IMG/VR virus record: IMGVR_UViG_3300025671_000081 | Span: 1 to 55,016 of that record | DNA: 55,016 nucleotides | Source: a virus | Reading direction: 5' to 3' (one strand) | Shown: piece by piece, positions 49,735 to 55,016 of the stretch | Numbering within the stretch: position 1 is the first letter of the stretch | Layout of the letters: every line of letters starts with the position of its first letter | Notes under the pieces: model-generated | Database searches by the model: none | Seen by the model: only the letters and a program-made list of their open reading frames with translations | Told to the model about the DNA's origin: nothing | Position numbers and translations under genes: made by a program

Positions 49735-49894
49735 TGTTGAGCTCCTCTTGTCTGCGAATCGCCTTTTGTTGATTCACAGCATGACGACTTGGCATCCGTA
49801 GCGGGGCTGGCTTGAGACGAAGGATCAATACCAAGACGGAAGCAAGAATCAAAACAACAATGCCGCATGCTATATTGAAGCTTAACTCGCTCAC
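49718..49894 (-). CDS. Small single-span membrane protein
   Basis: A 58-aa protein with one membrane helix (FNIACGIVVLILASVLVLIL) and a basic tail (MPSRHAVNQQKAIRRQEEL). GTG start at 49894 overlaps the NinB stop (GTGA). It ends in the first codons of ninG. Function unknown. Confidence 0.6.
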   Translation of the reverse strand: MSELSFNIACGIVVLILASVLVLILRLKPAPLRMPSRHAVNQQKAIRRQEELNNDSSL

Positions 49895-50442
49895 GCCGCC
49901 TCCCCGCGATTGCTCGCTATCCACTCGCGCTCAGCCGCTGCTATTTCCTCAGCGGTTGCTGGCCACTGAACGCCAAGCTCAACACCATAAGCATAAATAA
50001 ACTCGATGAAGTCAGAGCCTTCTGCCACCGAAAAACCTGTCGTGCTCGGACGAACAGTAACCATGCGTCCAGAACCGTCCATAGCCGGAACAATCTGACC
50101 AGGCTTACGCAGCGGCTCACCAGCTAAGGCGCGCTCCTGCTCAAACTGATCAACAAGCAATGCTTTCCAGATTTCCGGCTTGTACTTCCGGCGACGATTT
50201 CGACCGAAGAAATAAACGATGCGGCCTGGGTCTGAATCCGGGTGCTTAGTCTCAAAGGTAACCTGATCCGAAATAACCGCGATCAACTTGTGATACAGCT
50301 TTTCTTGCTCACGGCTGCGCGAAGGCCGGCGCACCAGAACGGAAATAGGACCGCCAGCCAAGGTATCAAGCATGAATTGCTTCAGCGCAGTGAACTTCTG
50401 CCGCGCCGTATTATCAGGATGAATCGTGATCTCTTTTGCCAT
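49891..50442 (-). CDS. ninB: NinB (Orf) family recombination protein
   Basis: A 183-aa NinB/Orf family protein, slightly longer than lambda NinB (146 aa). Family signs: REQEKLYHKLIAVISDQV near 43, KYKPEIWKALLVDQFEQERA near 87, STTGFSVAEGSDFIEFIYAY near 134. Orf binds SSB and ssDNA and helps load the annealing protein. Its ATG overlaps the stop of the gene before by 1 bp. Confidence 0.93.
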   Translation of the reverse strand: MAKEITIHPDNTARQKFTALKQFMLDTLAGGPISVLVRRPSRSREQEKLYHKLIAVISDQVTFETKHPDSDPGRIVYFFGRNRRRKYKPEIWKALLVDQFEQERALAGEPLRKPGQIVPAMDGSGRMVTVRPSTTGFSVAEGSDFIEFIYAYGVELGVQWPATAEEIAAAEREWIASNRGEAA

Positions 50443-50681
50443 TACGCTATTCTCCCCTGTGCTCTCAGTTGCTCTCTGTATTCGCGGGCAACGCCATTCA
50501 GATATTCATTTGCCTGACGACGGCCTGAGTAGTTCTTGGCCATGTACAGCCGGTCGTATTCGTCAGCCACTTCCTGTTGCTTGTGCGCAGGAATGACCGC
50601 CATACGCACCATGATCCAGCTCTTCTCAGAGCCCCAGCGCGAATAGCTGTAAAACTTCGGCATGATCGGCGTCTGATTCAT
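50442..50681 (-). CDS. Small hypothetical nin-region protein
   Basis: A 79-aa basic protein (MPKFYSYSRWGSEKSWIMVR, AKNYSGRRQANEYLNGVARE). Short beta start, then a helix rich in Arg and Tyr. Overlaps both neighbours. Not recognised. Confidence 0.55.
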   Translation of the reverse strand: MNQTPIMPKFYSYSRWGSEKSWIMVRMAVIPAHKQQEVADEYDRLYMAKNYSGRRQANEYLNGVAREYREQLRAQGRIA

Positions 50682-50914
50682 ACCAGCTCGACCACCTTGG
50701 CTTTCTGATTGCGGTCAGCGGACATGATGGCGTCCATTTCCACGGCGGCATCCATCGCTATCCAGGCGAACTCAGTTAAGCGCCCGCCGGGCAACATCCA
50801 TCCGCGCTCTACAGCGTGAGGAACAACCGTCGCCGAACCATGAACAATCGCCTTTAGGCCATGACGACTCGGATAAATTGACGTATCAGTTTTGCGTTCG
50901 TAGTTTCTACTCAT
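50678..50914 (-). CDS. Small hypothetical nin-region protein
   Basis: A 78-aa protein (SIYPSRHGLKAIVHGSATVV, PGGRLTEFAWIAMDAAVEMD). Overlaps the stop of the Dcm-type gene by 4 bp. No motif recognised. Confidence 0.55.
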   Translation of the reverse strand: MSRNYERKTDTSIYPSRHGLKAIVHGSATVVPHAVERGWMLPGGRLTEFAWIAMDAAVEMDAIMSADRNQKAKVVELV

Positions 50915-51963
50915 AATCCCATAGCTCCCATACTCGCCTTGATATACTCGATCGCTACTTCTGCATTAATTGCATTGCCGTAGCCCTTTAGGCGCCCTTT
51001 TCTTGCTTCAGACGTCGGAAAGCAGATATCGCCGCTATGTCCCACGCCTCCGGAAGTCCCATCAACCAGCGCGAATGTGCCGGATTCAACTGGCCGGAAC
51101 TTTCCATCCCGGCACAGGAGCCAGTCAGAATCTGACCAGAAGCCGTTAACCGGACCGGCTGGTTTAATTCCGTCAGCTGCACCATTTCCGGCAGAGCCAC
51201 ACACCCCGGACGCGGAGTTACCTTTCCACCCTTCACCGCATCCGTTGCCGTTGCCGTTGCCGTTGCCGTCGGCCACGACGCCAGCGCCGCCTGTCGCGGC
51301 AACTGATCCAGCCTGCTCCGCCCATCCGGGCGTACCGTCTTCATGCCCGGCGAGTCCTTCCAATCCCGAGCTGAGGCTGTCACCCAGCCCTGCATAAAAT
51401 CCTGTAAAGAACAGGCGTTGGCGGATGTTCGGAGAACCGACGCCCGCAGCCGGAATATCAAACGCCGCGCTGGCGTAACCTGCGTCTTCCAGGTCAGCTT
51501 GTACAAGGTCGAACCACGTTGTTCTGCTGTCGCTTTTAATCTGCTCAGTATTCCAGCCTGTAGCGTCTCGCTCTTTGCTCGAAGCTCCGACAATGAGATT
51601 GCTGGAGACCTGCTCTCCGTAGATGACTGGTGGTCGATTTTCTTTAATGAGTTCGTACCAGGTTGGCCAGAGGTGTCGCTCGTCTTCAAAGCCTTTTTGT
51701 CTACCGGCTGCACTGAATCCCTGACAGGGACAACTGCCTGTCCAGACTGGTCGGTCGTCAGGCCACCCGGCTTGTCGCAATGCGTAACTCCAGACGCCGA
51801 TGCCGGCAAAGAAGTGGCATTGCGTGAAAGGTCTAAGGTCATCTGCTCTAACATCAACAATGCTCCGTTCATCAACTTCGCCCGGGGCGATTACATTCAT
51901 CCGGATCAGCTCGCGCAGCCAGGCAGCGGCAAAAGGATCAATTTCGTTGTAGTAAGCCGTCAT
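50911..51963 (-). CDS. dcm: DNA cytosine-5 methyltransferase (Dcm type)
   Basis: A 350-aa C5 methylase. Motif I FFAGIGVWSYALRQAGWP near 52, motif IV with catalytic Cys GSCPCQGFSAAGRQKGF near 85, motif VI seen as GEQVSS (Gln in place of Asn of ENV) near 118, motif VIII RQRLFF near 180, motif X GNAINAEVAIEYIKA near 333. A low-complexity NGNGNGNG run encoded by a hexanucleotide repeat sits in the variable region. Methylates cytosine to protect phage DNA. A long second frame runs through it (50988-51875). Confidence 0.92.
   Translation of the reverse strand: MTAYYNEIDPFAAAWLRELIRMNVIAPGEVDERSIVDVRADDLRPFTQCHFFAGIGVWSYALRQAGWPDDRPVWTGSCPCQGFSAAGRQKGFEDERHLWPTWYELIKENRPPVIYGEQVSSNLIVGASSKERDATGWNTEQIKSDSRTTWFDLVQADLEDAGYASAAFDIPAAGVGSPNIRQRLFFTGFYAGLGDSLSSGLEGLAGHEDGTPGWAEQAGSVAATGGAGVVADGNGNGNGNGCGEGWKGNSASGVCGSAGNGAADGIKPAGPVNGFWSDSDWLLCRDGKFRPVESGTFALVDGTSGGVGHSGDICFPTSEARKGRLKGYGNAINAEVAIEYIKASMGAMGL
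50988..51875 (-). other. Long alternative open frame inside the Dcm-type gene
   Basis: A frame of 295 codons without stop lies wholly in the methylase gene, in another frame of the same strand. Its product would include STLYKLTWKTQVTPARRLIF, ASARDWKDSPGMKTV and LNPAHSRWLMGLPEAWD. The last phrase is the alternate-frame reading of the methylase segment FALVDGTSGGVG, and I recall similar phrases from proteins annotated in other phages. It may be a shadow kept open by the base composition, or dual coding. Confidence 0.35.
51242..51267. repeat. Hexanucleotide tandem repeat in the Dcm-type gene
   Basis: Four copies of CCGTTG in a row (plus strand), giving alternating Asn-Gly in the methylase. Length change by slippage would keep the frame. 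Lies in the variable region between motifs VIII and IX. Confidence 0.8.
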
Positions 51964-52520
51964 GCCGCTTTCTTCCGGTGACGTGTGTTAAAAAACTCTT
52001 CAAGCTCAGGGAAAATCCGCATAGCCAGGCGAGCCAGATCAGGCGTGTAGTTGTTGTTGATTTTGAAGAGCTGGCCAGCATCGTGAATCCGGTGCTCGTC
52101 CCAGCGAAGGTGTTCAAAAATTGCTTTGCTTGCGTATCGCTTGTGGGTCTTTCTGCGCTCGATCGCTTCGGCGATGAACGCACTAAATAGGGCCTGATTT
52201 TCTGTCTGGTAAATGTACTCACGCATACCGTCGCAGAAGTCACCGAAGTCAATCAGCACCTCAATGATTACCGCCTCACGCTCCGCTTTGTTCAGTGCCT
52301 TCCAGCTTGTCAGCGGCATTGGATACGCAAGGTCTTCATGGTCGCGGAGTTTCTTAACGCGATCAGCGTACTCAGTTTCAATACCCTTCTGACCCTGAAA
52401 CTTCACCGCCAGTAGTGCGGGTTTTTTATCCTGCTCAGGCGCCAGCACGGTAACCACATGACCCAGTTCGCCGGTACACTTGAGGCGGACGATATCGCCT
52501 GATTGAAAATCTTTTCTCAC
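51960..52520 (-). CDS. Hypothetical protein of the O-P/nin region
   Basis: A 186-aa protein. The N-terminus looks like a small beta barrel (FQSGDIVRLKCTGELGHVVT, KPALLAVKFQGQKGIE); the C-terminal half is helical (AIFEHLRWDEHRIHDAGQLF, KINNNYTPDLARLAMRIFP), a phrase common to uncharacterised proteins of lambdoid phages. Overlaps the methylase start by 4 bp. Function unknown. Confidence 0.65.
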   Translation of the reverse strand: MRKDFQSGDIVRLKCTGELGHVVTVLAPEQDKKPALLAVKFQGQKGIETEYADRVKKLRDHEDLAYPMPLTSWKALNKAEREAVIIEVLIDFGDFCDGMREYIYQTENQALFSAFIAEAIERRKTHKRYASKAIFEHLRWDEHRIHDAGQLFKINNNYTPDLARLAMRIFPELEEFFNTRHRKKAA

Positions 52521-52522
52521 GG

Positions 52523-53200
52523 TTACGCCTCCAGCTGAGCAAGGATCGATTGCATATTCCGACTTGCCCTGGTCGGCTCGGTCGGCAAATGCGGCAATGT
52601 CTGTTCGGGCTCAACGTTCACAGGCTCGTTCCAAGGCGCGCCAGATAGCCAGTGTCGAATCACTTCAGCGTGTGCAGTCTCAACCGCATCACGAACCGCC
52701 TTGTAGTTCGCGGACCGCAGAGCATGGCCGTCGAGAATTGACCACAAGTGATACGTGGCACCGTCCAGCTTCAGCGACGGCGAAGCGAGCTTGCGGTTAA
52801 CAATTCGGGCAGCATCCTCAAGCGGAGGAATGCGCGCATCACGCATTGCCCACTCCCACGCCCACACGCAGAACTGACCAGGCGACACAGGGCGAACGTA
52901 ACCAGAAGCACGGCAGGCCATAAGTCCGAATTTAATCAGCACGTCGCTCGTTACTCCTTGCTGAACCAGCGTCTCCAGCCACATACACTTTCCAGCTTCA
53001 ATGTCGTCCGGGGCCGGGTACAATTCCCGCCACTTCGGGAATATCGCTATGACCTGACCCCAGAGCCAATTGATCATCTGAATGTCCGTCTGTGTCGGCT
53101 CCGGGGAATCCAGTGCGGAACTTTTGCGCCCAGTCGGTTGATTCGTTCGCTTTTCTGAGCTCAGCTTCGCGACTTGATAATTGAGATCCTGCATGGCCAT
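52523..53200 (-). CDS. P: Replication protein P (helicase loader)
   Basis: A 225-aa protein of the lambda P family (lambda P is 233 aa). Features: MINWLWGQVIAIFPKWRELY near 42, GVTSDVLIKFGLMACRASGY near 78, VSPGQFCVWAWEWAMRD near 101. It brings host DnaB helicase to the O-type origin protein. ATG 53200 (GAGG 6 nt upstream) makes an unusually long 203-bp overlap with the O-like gene; the N-terminal 40 residues lie in that overlap. Confidence 0.85.
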   Translation of the reverse strand: MAMQDLNYQVAKLSSEKRTNQPTGRKSSALDSPEPTQTDIQMINWLWGQVIAIFPKWRELYPAPDDIEAGKCMWLETLVQQGVTSDVLIKFGLMACRASGYVRPVSPGQFCVWAWEWAMRDARIPPLEDAARIVNRKLASPSLKLDGATYHLWSILDGHALRSANYKAVRDAVETAHAEVIRHWLSGAPWNEPVNVEPEQTLPHLPTEPTRASRNMQSILAQLEA

Positions 53201-53999
53201 TGCCTCGCTGGTTGGTATCGTTCAGGTGTTTTGCCCAGGCTTTCTGGACGGATTTCAGGAATGCGGTTTGAAAGTTTCCACCGTGGGGAAGGCGCCCGGC
53301 AGTGAGCCAGTACGCTCGGAATTCAGGAATGCAGTTGCGAATAAAATCTTCAGGAACGCTCGTCATCGCAATTCTGCGAACAGTGGTTTCGTCAGGGTTC
53401 CAGTCTTCCGACATTTCGGGCTGCTGCTGGTAGGGCTGGACGTTTTCAGAAAATCGATTCGCGTGTTGTTGTAGTTGTTGTGTATTCCCTTCCCTTTCCC
53501 CTTCCAGTTCCCTTTCCCCATGTGCGTGCATGTGCGTGCATGTGCGTGCATGTGTCTGAGTTTCTGAATCAGTACTTGTGGAAACTTCCTGCGACTCTGA
53601 AACGCTGACTTCTTCAGGGTTTTGCCCTGCATCATTAATGCATGTGCTTGCATGTGCATTACTTTCTTTGGGGGGAAGTTTCGATTTTGCTTCACGAGCA
53701 TTGGGACATTGGTGTTTTAAGAATGTCGGTATGCATCCAATCTCGCGACCATCCGCAAGGTATTTTTCGACAAGGCCGATACGCTCAAGCGCGTCAAGCA
53801 CGTGTGAAAAGTCGGTGGTGTCGTAAGGCATTACATCCAATTTCAACTGACGTGGACGCCACTCGAATCGCCCCTCTCGGTCGCAGCATGTAAATAAGCC
53901 TATGAACGCCAGGCGGAGCGGCAGCCCAGATTCAATCTCAGCTTCGAATAAATCTTCATGCCGAAATAACTCCGGCTTTACTGTTCTAATGCGAGCCAC
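52998..53999 (-). CDS. Replication initiator protein, O-like with DnaT-type C-terminus
   Basis: A 333-aa protein. Residues 1-100 (MARIRTVKPELFRHEDLFEA, RLAFIGLFTCCDREGRFEWR, QLKLDVMPYDTTDFSHVLDA) are the winged-helix start found in phage replication initiators. A linker rich in Thr, His and Gln (CTHMHAHGERELEGERE) contains the iterons. Residues ~205-270 (RNCIPEFRAYWLTAGRLPHG, FLKSVQKAWAKHL) are DnaT-like. The last ~65 residues overlap P. Start is GTG 53999 after AAAAGG. Confidence 0.88.
   Translation of the reverse strand: MARIRTVKPELFRHEDLFEAEIESGLPLRLAFIGLFTCCDREGRFEWRPRQLKLDVMPYDTTDFSHVLDALERIGLVEKYLADGREIGCIPTFLKHQCPNAREAKSKLPPKESNAHASTCINDAGQNPEEVSVSESQEVSTSTDSETQTHARTCTHMHAHGERELEGEREGNTQQLQQHANRFSENVQPYQQQPEMSEDWNPDETTVRRIAMTSVPEDFIRNCIPEFRAYWLTAGRLPHGGNFQTAFLKSVQKAWAKHLNDTNQRGNGHAGSQLSSREAELRKANESTDWAQKFRTGFPGADTDGHSDDQLALGSGHSDIPEVAGIVPGPGRH
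53519..53665 (-). other. ori: Candidate replication origin (iterons in the O-like gene)
   Basis: TGTGCGTGCA is repeated three times without gap at 53521-53550, and AATGCATGTGCTTGCATGTG (53637-53656), related to it, forms a partial palindrome ~90 bp away next to AT-rich ATCATTAATG. In lambda the origin iterons also lie inside gene O. Function inferred from layout. Confidence 0.6.
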
Positions 54000-54000
54000 A

Positions 54001-54464
54001 AACGATACCTTTTAAGGGCCTTAAAAAATCTGTAGATAAAAATAACCAGAGATCCAGCATCTGGCTGTTACGTTTTTTACCGGGTCGCCTTCCCGTAAAA
54101 TACCGGCCACTGGAGCCAGCTATCAGAGCCTGATTTTGTCTACCGGTTTGCTTCCGGTACGTAGTCACGACTACACCGTTCCGCGCTCGAATAAGTCAGA
54201 GTTGCCAGGCCCCATGCCTGATTCCGTCTTACCGTGCGCTTCCAGGCGGAGGAAGCGCAAAGACCATAAGCGCCGTCGCCTACGCTGCTGCTACGCTCTT
54301 TAACTTCAAGAGCCGGTTATTAGCCCCACCGACAGCTGGGGTCGTCTCACCAACAGGTATTAGTCAGATGTGTATTGATATGCTGACTGTCTCCAAGCTA
54401 CTTATGGAGTCCCGGCAAAGTCTGGCGTTGCCGCGCCAGTCAGTCAGCATACGAATGCACACCT
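54001..54464 (-). ncRNA. Hairpin-rich noncoding leader upstream of the O-like gene
   Basis: No convincing gene in ~460 bp. Perfect or near-perfect hairpins: TGGCG/CGCCA (54423-54438), CCCCA/TGGGG (54324-54341), GCGCTTCC/GGAAGCGC (54236-54258), GTAGTC/GACTAC (54161-54174), TACCGG/CCGGTA (54141-54159) and TTTTACCGGG/CCCGTAAAA (54075-54100). Units share ACCGG-type stems and the word ATCAGGC. It could be a structured leader for antitermination, a regulatory RNA, or part of the immunity region. Type is uncertain. Confidence 0.4.
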
Positions 54465-54491
54465 AAAAAAGTCCGGGCCGAAGCCCGGCAA
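54465..54491 (-). terminator. Strong intrinsic terminator after the right-end small gene
   Basis: Minus strand: GCCGGGC-TTCG-GCCCGGaC followed by six Ts, a very stable tetraloop hairpin. It separates the gene at 54504-54725 from the leader and replication genes. Confidence 0.9.
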
Positions 54492-54503
54492 TGGAGTCCA
54501 CCC

Positions 54504-54725
54504 TTACGTGGAATGCACAAGGCTCAAGTGGCTCGACTTTTTCGTCGCCTCTTGATCCTTCAATTTCTTAACTTCAGCTTGCAATGCCGCGAGCAAGTCA
54601 GCGCCCTGCTTGCCTTGCTGAACTTTTCTGCGAACAATGCTCAGTATTTCTGACTCAGACATCCCGAGTGCCGCAGTCAGCACTTCCATGTCAGTCGAAT
54701 ATTCCGTTTTCACTTCCCCGGCCAT
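54504..54725 (-). CDS. Small hypothetical protein
   Basis: A 73-aa protein with ATG 54725 after CGGGAGGTTGTC. Helical (DMEVLTAALGMSESEILSIV, QGADLLAALQAEVKKLKDQE). Lies where lambda has cII/cro-type genes, but no HTH is evident. Ends just before the terminator. Not recognised. Confidence 0.6.
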   Translation of the reverse strand: MAGEVKTEYSTDMEVLTAALGMSESEILSIVRRKVQQGKQGADLLAALQAEVKKLKDQEATKKSSHLSLVHST

Positions 54726-54785
54726 GACAACCTCCCGTTTCCGGCCCTGGTTCAGACCTTCTATTATTTTTAAATCAGGACAGAA

Positions 54786-55016
54786 TCAGTGATTAACTGC
54801 ATTATCCGGACGGTCATCATTCATATGACGAGATTCAATTTCACGACGCATTGCGCGAATCGCATCCGAGACTTCCATTTGAGCCAGTCGCTCCTGCATC
54901 GCTGCGTTTTGCGCAGTGTCGGTATAAGGAACACTTCGGCGATCCAGCCCTTCAATGACGAGATCACGAATCGTGACGGAAGGCTGACCACCCGTCGCCT
55001 CCACATATTCGCGAAG
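54786..55016 (-). CDS. Partial gene, possible ribbon-helix-helix protein
   Basis: The frame is open to the window edge and so is cut at its 5' end; a GTG at 55004 exists, but codons before it (LREYV) continue the likely protein. The start REYVEATGGQPSVTIRDLVI, then EGLDRRS, looks like a ribbon-helix-helix (Arc-like) region; the rest is helical (AMQERLAQMEVSDAIRAMRR). Probably a DNA-binding regulator. About 76 residues are visible. Confidence 0.5.
   Translation of the reverse strand, partial: LREYVEATGGQPSVTIRDLVIEGLDRRSVPYTDTAQNAAMQERLAQMEVSDAIRAMRREIESRHMNDDRPDNAVNH

Noticed and set aside
53986-54168. 60-codon minus-strand frame in the leader
   Set aside because: Rich in basic residues with no RBS and reads through the perfect hairpins; better explained as noncoding.
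1-55016. Integrated prophage with host flanks
   Set aside because: attP is internal with phage genes on both sides, and no host-like genes occur at either end.
1-55016. Exact circular closure of the two window ends
   Set aside because: Joining the ends would let the cut minus-strand gene reach an ATG at 9-7, but this overlaps recT's own start and leaves no immunity region; likely chance.

Overview
The window is most of the genome of a temperate, lambda-like phage with a short (podovirus-type) tail, infecting a gammaproteobacterium. The evidence for a phage is a complete late module (small and large terminase, P22-type portal, scaffold, coat, adaptors, a 2905-residue ejection-type protein) with no tail tube, tail sheath or tape-measure gene, plus lambda-type recombination, nin and O/P replication genes. 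The coat, portal, giant-protein and Gp49 families recall Stx phages such as 933W. An attachment site carrying the 3' half of a tRNA-Val(GAC) gene lies inside the window with phage genes on both sides, so this is the virion or circular arrangement and not an integrated prophage. No CI, Cro, N or certain Q gene is seen; the immunity region probably lies between the right and left ends, outside the window.

Layout. Bases 1-6090 (+ strand): an early recombination operon with a RecT annealing protein, a YqaJ-family exonuclease, CsrA, an ASCH-domain protein and small accessory genes, nearly all joined by ATGA-type overlaps. Bases 6086-13126 (+ strand): an array of small genes separated by 14 hairpin sites of about 47-62 bp. 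Each site starts with (A/C)(A/G)TAAC, usually on the stop codon of the gene before, and ends with GTTAT(T/G) just before the ribosome binding site of the next gene. The sites resemble integron attC sites. The cargo is tiny unknown proteins, a Dam-type methylase, two near-identical xis-int pairs and the attP region. Bases 13122-14398: two small minus-strand genes divergent from a DNA-binding regulator and a membrane protein. Bases 14385-45896 (- strand): virion genes, then lysis genes, read leftwards and divided by several intrinsic terminators. Bases 45927-54000 (- strand): SSB, small genes (one more attC-like site at 47156-47202), NinG, NinB, a Dcm-type methylase, and P- and O-like replication proteins with an iteron origin inside the O-like gene. 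Bases 54001-54491: a noncoding, hairpin-rich leader and a strong terminator. The right end holds one small gene and one gene cut by the window edge.

How it works together. RecT and the exonuclease recombine phage DNA; the O/P-like proteins load the host helicase at the iteron origin; SSB covers the ssDNA; the two methylases probably protect DNA from restriction. Int and Xis act at attP, where three 11-bp-phased TTGCCAAT arm motifs, a tRNA half and a fourth arm motif are visible. The late genes package DNA, build the head and short tail, eject proteins into the host and lyse it. Terminators within the late gene order imply antitermination or promoters that are not recognised here.

The most unusual part is the cassette-like array. 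The duplicated xis-int unit begins and ends exactly at the TAAC core, and related sites share their downstream flank (RBS and start codon), not their upstream flank. This points to site-specific or linker-directed shuffling of [site-RBS-gene] units in a phage that encodes no recognisable integron integrase.
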